A stretch of 64,000 nucleotides of DNA from Planctomycetaceae bacterium (GCA_041398785.1 JAWKUA010000015.1:62001-126000); one strand, 5' to 3'; positions 8,976 to 18,428 are shown, numbered from the stretch's first letter. Made by a program: numbers and translations. Notes: generated by a model from the letters alone, not told the origin.

Positions 8976-9183
8976 CGCAGTCGTTTCCGGGCGGATTGTC
9001 GCCGTCAGTCTTCAGGTCACAGAATTCGCGAAATCGTGGCGGAAAAATACCGCGTTCTGTTTCCTGCCGCCATCACTGCGAAGAAATCTCTGCGCGGTCG
9101 TCAATTGCGTTCGTTGGCAACTGCCCGCGTGTTCAGAAAGAATCCGCGGTCTGAACCAGAACATCCGGAAAGTCTGACCGCCG

Positions 9184-9636
9184 ATGTGCAACCCCATTGT
9201 CGTACATGCCGCACCGGACGACGCGTCCGAAGTGGCACTCCTGTTTGACGCGTATCTAGTCTGGTACGGTGCGGATTCAGATCCCGACAAGGCTCGGTTG
9301 TTTCTGACGCAGCGGCTGACGAATAACGAATCCACGCTGTTCTTCGCGAAACGGAATGATCGGCCGGTCGGATTCGTGCACCTGTACCCGCTGTTTTCGT
9401 CGATCTCGATGGAACCGATCTGGCTGCTGAATGATCTGTTTGTCGTCGAAGATGCTCGCGGACACGGAATCGGAACTCTGCTGTTGCACACGGCCGCTCA
9501 GTATGCTTCGGAACTCGGAGCGATTCGCCTGGAACTGGACGCGGCACACACCAACACACAAGCGATGGCACTGTACGAGCGGCTGGGCTGGAAACGCGAC
9601 GACACGTTCCAGCAGTATGTCCTGAATCTGCCGTGA
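9184..9636 (+). CDS. GNAT family N-acetyltransferase
   Basis: 150 residues, a single GNAT domain. The acetyl-CoA pyrophosphate loop is visible as D-A-R-G-H-G-I-G-T-L-L (residues about 92-102), preceded by the beta-strand L-L-N-D-L-F-V-V, and the C-terminal A-M-A-L-Y-E-R-L-G-W-K motif is typical. The acceptor substrate cannot be read from the sequence. A second GNAT gene follows in the same direction 142 bases later, but the two are not obvious recent duplicates. Confidence 0.88.
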   Translation: MCNPIVVHAAPDDASEVALLFDAYLVWYGADSDPDKARLFLTQRLTNNESTLFFAKRNDRPVGFVHLYPLFSSISMEPIWLLNDLFVVEDARGHGIGTLLLHTAAQYASELGAIRLELDAAHTNTQAMALYERLGWKRDDTFQQYVLNLP

Positions 9637-9778
9637 ATTGCCGCGAGGCGACGCGTCCGGCAGAAGTGACTGTTTCAGCCATCGCCATCGACAAGGCTAC
9701 GCATCCCTGGACACCGTGCGGAAACTCGGACTCGCTACTTCACAGAAGCGGATAACAAGTCTTTCGGAAACTCCTTCC

Positions 9779-10183
9779 ATGATCGTCGACTATCAACTGG
9801 AACCGGACTTGACCGCGTCGGAGTTTATCGATGTTCTGCAACGGTCGACTTTGGCGGAACGTCGTCCGGTCGGCGACGTTAAGCGAGTTGCACGGATGCT
9901 GGCGAACGCCGAAGTCATCGTCACCGCCCGCTTCGAAGGATTGCTCGTGGGAGTCTCCCGGGCGATCACCGACTTCGTCTACTGCACCTACCTGTCAGAC
10001 CTTGCCGTCGACGAAAAGTTTCAGCGGCGCGGCATCGGGCGGGAACTGATCCGTCGCACTCACAAAGCTGCGGGTCTGCAAACGAATCTGATTCTGCTGG
10101 CGGCACCAAAGGCCCGGACGTACTACCCACACATCGGGCTGACGCCGCATGATTCCTGCTGGATGGTTCCCGCACAGGACTGA
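9779..10183 (+). CDS. GNAT family N-acetyltransferase
   Basis: 134 residues. The acetyl-CoA loop F-Q-R-R-G-I-G-R-E-L-I (residues about 80-90) follows the strand Y-L-S-D-L-A-V-D, and the C-terminal part A-R-T-Y-Y-P-H-I-G-L resembles small GNATs acting on free amines. The frame is open from 9638, but that stretch reads as non-protein; the ATG at 9779 is preferred and has a weak GGA-type site about 10 bases upstream. Substrate unknown. Confidence 0.82.
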   Translation: MIVDYQLEPDLTASEFIDVLQRSTLAERRPVGDVKRVARMLANAEVIVTARFEGLLVGVSRAITDFVYCTYLSDLAVDEKFQRRGIGRELIRRTHKAAGLQTNLILLAAPKARTYYPHIGLTPHDSCWMVPAQD

Positions 10184-10641
10184 ATCCGCGCTGAGGAGCA
10201 TCGCAGCGGCGCCACCGCTGGCAGGAGTCACTCAGCACCATCCTGGCGAGCCGCCACGGGCCTTCGATCGACAGTGGTACAAGATCGTTCGCCCTTGCAG
10301 ACCACCGCAGCCATATCCACTTGAAAAACCGAAAAATCTGGTTCGACAATCAAAATCCTCAGATGTAGACTGGTTGACTTGAAGACAGTCGCGTAAACCC
10401 TGCTTTTTTCCCCGCCTTTGTGTCAGAATTCCCGAAACGTACATGTATCGAAGTACTGGTACGCTTATCTGCTGTGTTGCGTTTGGTTGCTGCGATTCCT
10501 GCCCCGTTCGGTTTGCGATTGTCTCGGATCAGGGTGTTTTGAACTGGAGAGTGAACTCGCATAAACCATTCGTTTCGTAGTCTGTTCGTTCTGTGTCCAC
10601 TGTCTGTTTGTCCTACCTAAGAGAAGAACTGGAGGCTGCAC
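10184..10641. other. intergenic region before the DUF1559 gene
   Basis: 458 bases with no convincing gene. It becomes AT-richer between about 10300 and 10600 and probably carries the promoter of the DUF1559 gene. A weak candidate is TTGAAC at 10539 with TAAACC at 10562 (17-base spacer), not strong enough for a separate call. A strong GGAGG-like ribosome site lies just before 10642. Confidence 0.4.
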
Positions 10642-11736
10642 ATGAAGTCTGAATTGGTTCGTAACCGCAAGCGACCGGCATTTACGCTGATCGAACTTCT
10701 TGTGGTCATTGCAATTATTGCGATCCTGATTGCCCTGCTGCTGCCGGCGGTACAGCAGGCACGTGAAGCTGCTCGCCGCACGCAGTGCAAGAACAATCTG
10801 AAGCAGCTGGGCCTGGCTCACCACAACTATCACGACGTGTACAAGAGCTTCGCGCCGAACATCAACATCATCTGGGACGGCCCTCCGTGGGACATTTCCA
10901 AACGCGTCTGGGGCGGAAGCCAGGCCAGTCATCTGGTCAACCTGCTGCCCTACATCGAGCAGGCTCCCCTGTACCAGAGCATCAACTTCAACAACGCCGC
11001 CACGGTCAAACCGTGGGCTCAGATGATTAACGGAAAGCTGCTGAATGAAACTGTGATCGCCGCATACCAGTGCCCAAGTGAGTCCCGCGGGTCGATGTAT
11101 TCCGGTGGTGCTGACCTTCCCTCGCGGGCGATGACGAACTACGCCGGCTGCACGGGTTCAACGGCACAGGCTGGCCGCGGTCTCTGCAACATGGTGTCAA
11201 TCGTTGGTGACGGCGGTCCTCTGTTCGACCCGGACAACGACGGCGAAGACTGGTTCGGACGCCTGACAATCGGTCAGTACTTCCGAACTGACACTCCTCA
11301 CCCGAACAACATCTCGGGCGTCATTCCCCGAAGTTCGTGGGCGGCAAACATCCGTGACATCACGGACGGTACGTCAAACACGATCATGATGGGTGAAGTT
11401 CGCGGCGCCTGCTCAGATGCTCTGGGCTACTGGGCTCCTGGCGTCGGCGGTGGCTGGGCCGACTCAGAATCGCTGTGGTTCTCGACGACGGCACCGATTA
11501 ACTTCCCGACCTGCCCCGGTGAGAACGGTAATCCGACTCTCGCCGCCGGTGGTGGCACAGGCTGCCGGTCTCACCTGGCATGGAATACCGCCATGGGATT
11601 CAAGTCACTGCACGTTGGTGGAGCACAGTTTGCAATGTGTGACGGCAGTGTTCGGTTCATCAGTCAGAACATTGACCACACTCTGTACCAGCAGCTTGGA
11701 GATCGCTGGGACGGATATCCGGTCGGTGAATTCTAA
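10642..11736 (+). CDS. DUF1559 domain prepilin-like protein
   Basis: 364 residues. The N-terminus carries a type IV pilin-like / pseudopilin signal: a short basic leader, then F-T-L-I-E-L-L-V-V-I-A-I-I at about residues 14-26 and a long hydrophobic helix ending in Q-Q-A-R-E-A-A-R-R. The remainder is the DUF1559 domain, ending in the family motif with His and then D-G-S-V-R-F-I (about residues 335-350). This family is greatly expanded in Planctomycetota and its members are thought to be exported and processed by a prepilin peptidase. A GGAG ribosome site sits about 9 bases before the ATG. The small lipoprotein gene downstream is a common companion. Confidence 0.93.
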   Translation: MKSELVRNRKRPAFTLIELLVVIAIIAILIALLLPAVQQAREAARRTQCKNNLKQLGLAHHNYHDVYKSFAPNINIIWDGPPWDISKRVWGGSQASHLVNLLPYIEQAPLYQSINFNNAATVKPWAQMINGKLLNETVIAAYQCPSESRGSMYSGGADLPSRAMTNYAGCTGSTAQAGRGLCNMVSIVGDGGPLFDPDNDGEDWFGRLTIGQYFRTDTPHPNNISGVIPRSSWAANIRDITDGTSNTIMMGEVRGACSDALGYWAPGVGGGWADSESLWFSTTAPINFPTCPGENGNPTLAAGGGTGCRSHLAWNTAMGFKSLHVGGAQFAMCDGSVRFISQNIDHTLYQQLGDRWDGYPVGEF

Positions 11737-11756
11737 GACGGAATCCTGACTTTACT

Positions 11757-11797
11757 CGAACGGCAGACTGCGACGCAGCCTGCCGTTCGTTCATTTA
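11757..11797 (+). terminator. stem-loop between DUF1559 and lipoprotein genes
   Basis: Perfect 10-base arms (11757-11766 and 11780-11789) enclose a 13-base loop and are followed by a short T-rich run. It lies 20 bases after the DUF1559 stop and 42 bases before the next start, so it may partially terminate transcription and lower expression of the lipoprotein relative to the pilin-like protein. Confidence 0.6.
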
Positions 11798-11838
11798 CCT
11801 CGTTTAGAAACCCACCAGGGCATTTGAGGACATAAGAC

Positions 11839-12309
11839 ATGACTGCACGATTCCCCGGATTATTCGTGCTGCCGGCGGCCGTCGCACTCATCGGAATTTC
11901 CGGCTGCGGCAGCTCTGTTGAAATCCCCAGGACTGTACCGGTTAAGGGAAAGGTGACTTACAAGGACCAGCCCCTGGCCGACGCGGAAGTTGCATTCGTC
12001 TCCAAGCTTGATAACAAGGACGTGCTGGCGGCGCGCGGCATGACAAATTCGGCGGGTGAATTCAGCCTGACGACTTACATTGACCCGCAGCATGAAGTCT
12101 CCGGAGCAACTCCCGGCGACTACGTCGTGACCGTGAACAAAAGCGAAACGATGAGTACGGAACAGACGATGAAGATGTTCAAGGAAAACCCCATGATGGA
12201 ATTCAAGAAGCTTGTTCCTGACGAGTATACGCTTAAGGACAAGTCGCCGCTGGAAGCCTCGGTGACGGTCGGCGGTGAGAACACTTTTGACTTCACTCTG
12301 AAGGATTAA
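11839..12309 (+). CDS. lipoprotein with carboxypeptidase-regulatory-like fold
   Basis: 156 residues. A signal peptide ends in a lipobox, G-I-S-G-C at about residues 20-24, predicting a lipid-modified exported protein. The mature domain reads V-P-V-K-G-K-V-T-Y-K-D-Q-P-L-A-D-A-E-V and P-G-D-Y-V-V-T-V, which matches the transthyretin-like / carboxypeptidase regulatory-like beta-sandwich. Such small lipoproteins often follow DUF1559 genes in Planctomycetota. It probably works at the envelope with the upstream protein; the role is unknown. Confidence 0.82.
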   Translation: MTARFPGLFVLPAAVALIGISGCGSSVEIPRTVPVKGKVTYKDQPLADAEVAFVSKLDNKDVLAARGMTNSAGEFSLTTYIDPQHEVSGATPGDYVVTVNKSETMSTEQTMKMFKENPMMEFKKLVPDEYTLKDKSPLEASVTVGGENTFDFTLKD

Positions 12310-12345
12310 CGGGAATCGCCGCCGCAAACGCAGCAGCAACGACCC

Positions 12346-12384
12346 AGGCCGAGCGGTACTCCTGAGAACCGCGCGGCCTTTTTC
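12346..12384 (+). terminator. intrinsic terminator after the lipoprotein gene
   Basis: Arms at 12346-12357 and 12368-12379 pair at 11 of 12 positions around a 10-base loop, and a run of five T bases follows. This is a typical rho-independent terminator closing the DUF1559-lipoprotein unit. Confidence 0.85.
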
Positions 12385-12548
12385 TTGCGCCTGTTGCCCT
12401 CCCAAACGGAAATTGAAACCGCAGCGGCAGCACGTCAGCAGGATCGGCATCGTATTCAGCAGAAGACTCTTTCCCCGGGCGACGTGTGAGATTGTTGACG
12501 CGCTCGTACTGCCAGGAGACGCGTTTTCCGCATTTCCATCGCTGGTTC

Positions 12549-12577
12549 GCTGACGTCCGATCGGATGTCGATATACT
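12549..12577 (+). promoter_or_regulatory. possible sigma70-type promoter for the ROK kinase
   Basis: A TATACT hexamer at 12572-12577 is preceded after 17 bases by GCTGAC, a weak match to the -35 box. Predicted initiation near 12584 would fit the ATG at 12629. Confidence 0.35.
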
Positions 12578-12628
12578 CCGCAAAGATTGTTGCCGCTTTC
12601 TGTGACCGCAGCCTTCGAACCGGGCCGG

Positions 12629-13642
12629 ATGGAAACCTCTGAATCCGAAAACCGCATCTTTCTGGGGATTGACGTTGGCGGAACCAACGTGAAGGCCGGC
12701 GTTGTTGACGACAGCGGGGCCGTCTTGTCTCTGGCCAGTTTGCCCACGGAGGCTGTCTCCGGACCGGATCACGGCGTCGATCAGATGGTCGCGGCCGCGC
12801 ATCAGGCCATCCGCTCCGCGGAAATCAGCATCGATCGGATTTCCGCCGTCGGCCTGGCGACGCCCGGGACGATGGACATTCCGGCCGGCAAGTTGCTGGA
12901 ACCACCGAATCTTCCCGGCTGGGAAAACTTCCCCGTTCGTCAGCGTGTGGCGGACCGACTCGGACGCCCGACGATCCTGCAGAACGATGCCAACGCGGCA
13001 GCCTATGGAGAATACTGGGCCGGCTCTGCCAGTGACGCCGCCAGCCTGGTGTTCTTCACACTCGGAACGGGTCTCGGCGGCGGGATCATCATCGATGACA
13101 TGATCGTTGAAGGAGAACATTCGCACGGTTCCGAATGCGGCCACGTCATCATCGAAATGGACGGTGGCCGCTTGTGTCCGACCGGCCAGTACGGAACTCT
13201 GGAAGCCTATTGCAGCGCGACAGCACTGATGAAGCGGTTTCGTGAAGCTGTCGACCAGGGTCGGACGTCTTCCGTCGTGGACCGACTTGACGACGTTACG
13301 CCGCTTTCGCCGCTGTTGATGTCGGAGGAGGCCGAACAGGGAGATGACCTGTCGACGGAACTGATCCTGGAAATGGCTCGCTGTCTGGGAGTCGGAATCA
13401 CAACGATCTGTCACGTCATCGATCCGACGATTGTGCTGCTGGGCGGCGCGATGACATTCGGCCGCCACGAAACGAAAATCGGCCGCCGATTTCTGGATCG
13501 AGTTCGCGAGGAATTTCAGGCGCGCGCGTTTCCCGTCGTCGCTGCGAAAGTAAAGATCGACTACGCGTCTCTGGGCGGCAACGCCGGTTTTATCGGGGCC
13601 GCCGGCTGTGCGCGCCGTGCGTTGAACCGCGGGACGCTGTAA
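12629..13642 (+). CDS. ROK family sugar kinase (glucokinase-like)
   Basis: 337 residues. The phosphate-binding motif D-V-G-G-T-N-V-K-A-G is at residues about 13-22, the N-D-A-N-A-A-A-Y-G-E catalytic and sugar-binding segment near 114-123, and G-T-G-L-G-G-G near 148. The ROK signature region keeps G-H and E-A-Y but the zinc motif CxCGxxGCxE reads C-P-T-G-Q-Y-G-T-L-E, so two of three cysteines are Thr. The family phosphorylates glucose or related sugars with ATP; some members are repressors, but no DNA-binding domain is present here. The ATG at 12629 is preferred over an upstream frame position because the domain begins soon after it. Confidence 0.85.
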   Translation: METSESENRIFLGIDVGGTNVKAGVVDDSGAVLSLASLPTEAVSGPDHGVDQMVAAAHQAIRSAEISIDRISAVGLATPGTMDIPAGKLLEPPNLPGWENFPVRQRVADRLGRPTILQNDANAAAYGEYWAGSASDAASLVFFTLGTGLGGGIIIDDMIVEGEHSHGSECGHVIIEMDGGRLCPTGQYGTLEAYCSATALMKRFREAVDQGRTSSVVDRLDDVTPLSPLLMSEEAEQGDDLSTELILEMARCLGVGITTICHVIDPTIVLLGGAMTFGRHETKIGRRFLDRVREEFQARAFPVVAAKVKIDYASLGGNAGFIGAAGCARRALNRGTL

Positions 13643-13757
13643 GCCACCGGATTCGATCAGCCTTTTTACCGGCACTGCGACGCGGCGAAAGTGCCACACC
13701 GTCAGCGGTGTTCGAATCGCCGGCGGTGGGCCTATCGAGTCGCAGGCAGGCTGAACG

Positions 13758-14597
13758 CTACGGTTTTCCGAAGCGAAGTGACGCGAACTCGCGCACGCGG
13801 TCCGTCATCGCCGGTTCGACCGGCAGGCGTTCCATGCTGCTGGCTCCGTAGAACCCGACAACGCCTTCCGTATGATCCAGAACGAATTGAGCGTCCGCGG
13901 GTTCGGCGATCGGGCCGCCGTGGCACAGCACCAGAATTTCCGGTCGAATCTTCTTCGCGGCGTCATGCATTTCCTGCACGCGTCTGGCCGCTTCTTCCAG
14001 CGTGACCGCCGTCTGAGCGCCGATGGAACCTTTGGTCGTCAGTCCCATGTGAGGAATCAGGATGTCGGCACCGGCTGTGGCCATCGCGGCCGCTTCATCG
14101 GGATTAAAGCAATACGGGGTCGTCAGCAGGTCCAGTTCCGCAGCGGCGCGAATCAGGTCAACTTCGAGCCCGAACCCCATCCCGGTTTCTTCCAGATTGG
14201 CGCGAAACGTTCCGTCGATCAGGCCGACTGTGGGAAAATTCTGCACGCCGGAAAACCCGGCTGCCTGGACATCGCGAAGAAACCGTTTCATCACGCGGAA
14301 CGGATCCGTCCCGCAGACACCGGCCAGCACCGGCGTGTTCCGGACGACGGGCAGCACTTCGCGAGCCATTTCCATGACGATCGCATTGGCGTCGCCATAG
14401 GGCATCAGACCGGCCAGCGAGCCGCGGCCCGCCATCCGAAAGCGGCCGGAATTGTAAATCACAATCAGATCAATGCCGCCGGCTTCTTCCAGTTTGGCGC
14501 TCAGGCCGGTGCCCGCTCCTCCGCCGATGATCGGCTTGCCGGCCTGAATCCTGCTGCGCAAACGTTCCAGAATAGACTGACGGGAATGCATGGACAT
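13758..14597 (-). CDS. phosphoenolpyruvate hydrolase-like TIM-barrel protein
   Basis: 279 residues. The whole length matches the TIM-barrel family annotated as PEP hydrolase / TIM-barrel signal transduction protein: G-K-P-I-I-G-G-G-A-G-T-G near residue 20, L-I-V-I-Y-N-S-G-R-F-R, V-L-A-G-V-C-G-T-D-P, G-F-S-G-V-Q-N-F-P-T-V-G-L, and C-H-G-G-P near the C-terminus. The family resembles PEP mutase and isocitrate lyase relatives; its physiological substrate is poorly defined. The frame is open further upstream, but the ATG at 14597 directly precedes the conserved region. The nearest minus-strand neighbour upstream is a membrane protein gene 110 bases away, so this may be the last gene of that unit. 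Confidence 0.8.
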   Translation of the reverse strand: MSMHSRQSILERLRSRIQAGKPIIGGGAGTGLSAKLEEAGGIDLIVIYNSGRFRMAGRGSLAGLMPYGDANAIVMEMAREVLPVVRNTPVLAGVCGTDPFRVMKRFLRDVQAAGFSGVQNFPTVGLIDGTFRANLEETGMGFGLEVDLIRAAAELDLLTTPYCFNPDEAAAMATAGADILIPHMGLTTKGSIGAQTAVTLEEAARRVQEMHDAAKKIRPEILVLCHGGPIAEPADAQFVLDHTEGVVGFYGASSMERLPVEPAMTDRVREFASLRFGKP

Positions 14598-14707
14598 GAA
14601 GACGCCTCGCTGACACTGACACCTATTGCGAATCGGCCAACGATAGCCATCCGATCGCAAAGGTGAAAGCGACGCCTTCGGCCGAAGATGCGAGCGCGTT
14701 TGCTGCG

Positions 14708-16078
14708 TCAGTGGTGGGAGAGGCTGTCCACGGAATACGCCATCGGCTGAACCTGGATCGGCGGGATTCTGCCCTGAGTCATCGCGACGACCGTGCCTAC
14801 CGCAACTCCCGCGCACGGCAGCATCAGCAGGCCAAGCAGCGACACAGCGAACAGTCGCCTGATGGCAGACGTGCTTCGGCCGGCACGCACGGCAAACGTC
14901 AGCAGCACGATGGTCAGCCAGGAGGCTGCGATCGCAACACCCAGAGCTCGGGTGCGGTTGATCTGCACGGCGGAACGCAGTCGCGCCGACGTGTCGCTGA
15001 TCACAGTCTCCGGAAATTCGACAAGTGCATATGTCTGACGCATGGGCTTCGGGCCTTCGCCGGTGCGCAGAACTTCGTTCCGGGCGAACGTTTCTCGAAT
15101 GGACTGCCGCACCACAGCGTCCGACATTTCAACCTGCAGCAGCTTTGACCAGCCGGAATCAAGCGGGAAGTCCCTGACGATCGACCTGGCCGCGTCGTCC
15201 AGCAGCGCCTGGCAAAGGATGGGCTGCAGGACTTTTTCAACCGGTTCGGCGGCATCGACAAATTTCGTCTGCACGACGATTTGCCCGTGGCCGGGGTTGT
15301 CGATCCATGCCGGCTGATCCTGCGGTGCTTCCAGTTCGGCCAGCAGTTGTTCCATCTGACGATCGGTGCTTGCCTGGGAGACTTTCGTCCAGACCGTTCC
15401 CACGGTTTCTGCCAGGGATCGCAGCCGTTTGAAGTTCAGGACCTGCTGGACTCCGGCGGGATCCGACACCGTGGCGGAGATGGGAACCAAAGCGTAAGCG
15501 CGCTGCAGGCCAGCCGGCAGCGAATCCCGGAATGATTCGAGGGCAAGAGCGGCATCGGGGCCGGAAAGCTGATCGAGCAGATCGGCGGGAAGGGTCATCC
15601 TCTGAATCTGGCCGTCGGCAGTTTCGATGGCGATTTCCGTGCCGTGTGCGACTCCCGGCGCTGGCTCTTCGGGAAACTCGGCGAGTGGCGTATTCGCATT
15701 TGCCAGCCCACTCGCTGTGTCAGAAGTCGCCGTTGCCGGAAATTCGGGTAGCTCAGGCTGAGGAACGTCCGGAGGCACTATGGAAAACGGATCCGGACTC
15801 AGGAAAGGCGATTCATGAGAAGCGGGATGCCTGCTCACTTCGACAGTGCGCATTTCCGTTCTCACCCAGAACAGCCCGGCGGACAGCAGGAAGACCACGC
15901 ACAAGGCCGCCGTGATACACAGTGCTTTCACAATCCCGGACCACGGTGACGTACGATGGGCCAGATGTCCGGTCGGCCCGTCGTGCCGGCGTCGGCCTGC
16001 GAGTCTCCGCACGCCACCAACGAAGATCGCGCCGACAACGACAACCGCTGTCAGCAACAGCAGCACGGCGAAGTTCAT
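14708..16078 (-). CDS. membrane protein of unknown function
   Basis: 456 residues. Hydrophobic segments lie near residues 3-20 and 47-70, then a long hydrophilic region (about 75-380), then two more helices near 388-410 and 420-445. The large middle region is probably on one side of the membrane and contains a Pro/Glu-rich stretch followed by alpha-beta sequence. I do not recognise a family. The ATG at 16078 places the first helix at the N-terminus; an in-frame ATG at 16102 is possible. It follows the Ser/Thr kinase gene by 163 bases in the same direction, so it might be part of the same signalling unit or a substrate, which is only inference. Confidence 0.7.
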   Translation of the reverse strand: MNFAVLLLLTAVVVVGAIFVGGVRRLAGRRRHDGPTGHLAHRTSPWSGIVKALCITAALCVVFLLSAGLFWVRTEMRTVEVSRHPASHESPFLSPDPFSIVPPDVPQPELPEFPATATSDTASGLANANTPLAEFPEEPAPGVAHGTEIAIETADGQIQRMTLPADLLDQLSGPDAALALESFRDSLPAGLQRAYALVPISATVSDPAGVQQVLNFKRLRSLAETVGTVWTKVSQASTDRQMEQLLAELEAPQDQPAWIDNPGHGQIVVQTKFVDAAEPVEKVLQPILCQALLDDAARSIVRDFPLDSGWSKLLQVEMSDAVVRQSIRETFARNEVLRTGEGPKPMRQTYALVEFPETVISDTSARLRSAVQINRTRALGVAIAASWLTIVLLTFAVRAGRSTSAIRRLFAVSLLGLLMLPCAGVAVGTVVAMTQGRIPPIQVQPMAYSVDSLSHH

Positions 16079-16241
16079 GGTGAATTCTGGTCGCGCATCC
16101 ATTTTCGGAAGCATTCAACTTGAAGACGAGTGGTCGTCGGTCGGGACAAATTCGAAAGACAATGCTGCTGCGGGCTGACTCGCGGCCCGCCGGGTTGGTC
16201 GAGGTCCCCGCACATCGGCGAGTGCAGATGTGACGGGTTCT

Positions 16242-18254
16242 TTACTGATAGACTGCGGATTCCACCGGCGGCGACGGTGTTGTTGTCGCCAGCTCCGGAC
16301 GATGGGAGCGTTTGGTTGAGGGCCGTTCCGGCGACATGGCCGGCGGATTGTTCAGGGACCGTTCTTCGTGCGGCGTCCAGCCTGCGGACAACTGCACAAC
16401 GGCGGAAATCGCCAGTGCCCACGTCGCCCCCAGTGTCTCCGGAAACGCGGGCAGCACTGCCGTCAGGATCGCCCCGATCAGCAGAGTGAACAGCGCACTG
16501 GAGACGCGAAACCGTGATTTGCGAAAGCTGTCCGCCTGCCACCACCAGCGGCGAGCGACAAACAATGCGGCGAAGAAAATCATGAAGCTGGCAACTGTGG
16601 GAAAGCCTGAACCGTCTGTCACGACAATTCTGCCGACCGCCATTTCCTTTGAGATGCCGTTGTGCGACAGAAACAGCGGATCGTGGTGAACCATCAGGTA
16701 GCGACTCAGGACACCCGCCACGAATCCGACGCCGGCACCGATGGAACCCTGCACCAGACGTCGAGTCACGGAGTCACCGACGCGTCCTTCCCACATCTTC
16801 GCGGGCACGATCAGTCCCCATGCCGCCAGCATCGTCACCGTTCCAAAGTACACCGCGTGCTGAATCTGAGGCAGCAGTCCGGTCGTCAGGAACACGGCGA
16901 GTGTGACGAGCGTCGCAGCCGCCAGGGACACCGACAGCGACGAGGATGCGTCCGCCAGGCGCTGCTGCTTTGTGAGTCTGCGAATCGTGGCGGGCGTATA
17001 GACTCGCGTCGCCTGACTCGGAGCCGACTGATGCGACGTTTCGACCGGTGCCCGCCGCGGAGGAGCGGTGTACGCCGTGGCGTTCACAGCGGTCACCGGA
17101 TTCGGAATTTCCTGCTGTGGCTTCCGGACCGCCGGGGCCTTCCGTCGTGCCGGGACGACATAGTTGACGATTCGATACCCGAAGTACGCGATACCGCCGA
17201 TCAGCCCGCCCACCGCGACCGGCCGGATCATTCCGGATTCCAGAACCAGCAGCGCGACCGCGCCCCCGACAACCCACTTCGCCGGAGCCGGCAGGCTGTT
17301 CCAGTTGTCACGGATGGCCGCCCAGACGGGATTCGCGTCGGTGTTGTCGGTGGGCACTGCAGCCGCCGGCGAGCCGTGTGCGCGGAACCGTCGCTCATGC
17401 GAATTGTCCCGGATCGCCGCGCCGACGAACGCCTTTGCTCCCGCGGTTGACGAAGCGGCATCCGTACCGGCAGCAATTCGGAAGCGGCGCTGCAGCTCTT
17501 CAACATCGCCGATGCGCTGATCGGGATCCTTATTCAGAGCCGCCGAGATCACGGGCCGCAGTTTTTCCGGAAGCGGAGACAGGTCCGGTTCCGCGGTCAG
17601 ATGTTTCATCAGGATTTCGGCCGTTGTCTGCCCGTCGAACGGCACGCGTCCCGTCAGCATTTCGTACAACATGACGCCCAGAGCATACACGTCGACTTCA
17701 CGACCGTAGCGGCCTCGGGCGACCTCCGGAGCCATGTAATACACGGTCCCGACGCTTTGCGTCTGAGCGCTGCGGCGACTTTCCGAGATGTACTTCGACA
17801 GCCCGACGTCGCCGATCTTGACCGTTCCGTGATCGGAAAACACATTCGCCGGTTTCAAATCGCGGTGAACAATGCCGCGGTCATGCAGAAAGTTCAGGCC
17901 GGAAGTGATTCCGGACAGCCAGTGCAGCACATCCGGCAGCGGCATTCCCTGAGGATGGTCCTGCAGGGCTTCGTACAGACCGCGACCGCTGACGTATTCC
18001 ATCACGATCCAGTGATCCCTGTCGCTGTCCTGACGAATGTCAAAGATCGTGACCAGATTCGGATGCTTCAGGTTCAGACACTGCGAGACTCCGCGCAGCT
18101 CGACTTCAAGGTTGTTATTCAGAAGTTTCAGAGCGACCTCTTTGCCCGCATCGCTCAATGCGTAGTACACCTCGCCGAACCCACCTCGATGGATGGCACG
18201 CTTGATGGTGTACCCATCCAGAGGTCGTGCTTCAGGTGCAAACGTGAACTTCAT
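16242..18254 (-). CDS. membrane-bound Ser/Thr protein kinase
   Basis: 670 residues. The Hanks-type kinase domain spans residues about 15-265: glycine loop G-G-F-G-E-V (24-29), ATP-anchoring Lys43, catalytic H-R-D-L-K-P-A-N (130-137, Asp132), D-V-G (149-151) in place of D-F-G, and A-P-E (175-177). All catalytic residues are present, so it should be active. After a linker, residues about 325-650 contain several transmembrane segments, unlike bacterial kinases with one helix and an extracellular sensor. The product likely phosphorylates proteins on Ser/Thr from the cytoplasmic membrane. The FHA gene lies just upstream in the same direction, giving a kinase and phosphothreonine-reader pair. Confidence 0.92.
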   Translation of the reverse strand: MKFTFAPEARPLDGYTIKRAIHRGGFGEVYYALSDAGKEVALKLLNNNLEVELRGVSQCLNLKHPNLVTIFDIRQDSDRDHWIVMEYVSGRGLYEALQDHPQGMPLPDVLHWLSGITSGLNFLHDRGIVHRDLKPANVFSDHGTVKIGDVGLSKYISESRRSAQTQSVGTVYYMAPEVARGRYGREVDVYALGVMLYEMLTGRVPFDGQTTAEILMKHLTAEPDLSPLPEKLRPVISAALNKDPDQRIGDVEELQRRFRIAAGTDAASSTAGAKAFVGAAIRDNSHERRFRAHGSPAAAVPTDNTDANPVWAAIRDNWNSLPAPAKWVVGGAVALLVLESGMIRPVAVGGLIGGIAYFGYRIVNYVVPARRKAPAVRKPQQEIPNPVTAVNATAYTAPPRRAPVETSHQSAPSQATRVYTPATIRRLTKQQRLADASSSLSVSLAAATLVTLAVFLTTGLLPQIQHAVYFGTVTMLAAWGLIVPAKMWEGRVGDSVTRRLVQGSIGAGVGFVAGVLSRYLMVHHDPLFLSHNGISKEMAVGRIVVTDGSGFPTVASFMIFFAALFVARRWWWQADSFRKSRFRVSSALFTLLIGAILTAVLPAFPETLGATWALAISAVVQLSAGWTPHEERSLNNPPAMSPERPSTKRSHRPELATTTPSPPVESAVYQ

Positions 18255-18428
18255 GATTGTGACCGTCTTGTCTGTTTGCCCGTGCCCGAGTCAGTCCTGT
18301 CACGCGTTGAGGCGGCCTTCACCGGGTTTCTGCACGCCGGTCAGCGGCCCCGGCAGTCCGGAGGCATCCGCGTCGTCGGGCTCACTGCCGGTGCCGCAGC
18401 GGCCCGGCCACCGTTCTTCAACGCCCTG

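Larger units (their letters stand above)
12310..12628. other. intergenic region between lipoprotein and ROK kinase
   Basis: 319 bases holding a strong intrinsic terminator at its left side and a possible promoter at 12549-12577 on its right side. Otherwise I see no gene. Confidence 0.55.

Noticed and set aside
10465..10932. Minus-strand frame of 155 codons across the DUF1559 start
   Set aside because: It overlaps the strong DUF1559 start and its translation is unlike a protein; it is a shadow.
13643..13757. Small hairpin between the convergent ROK and PEP-hydrolase-like genes as a terminator
   Set aside because: The stem is only five bases and has no T tract on either side.
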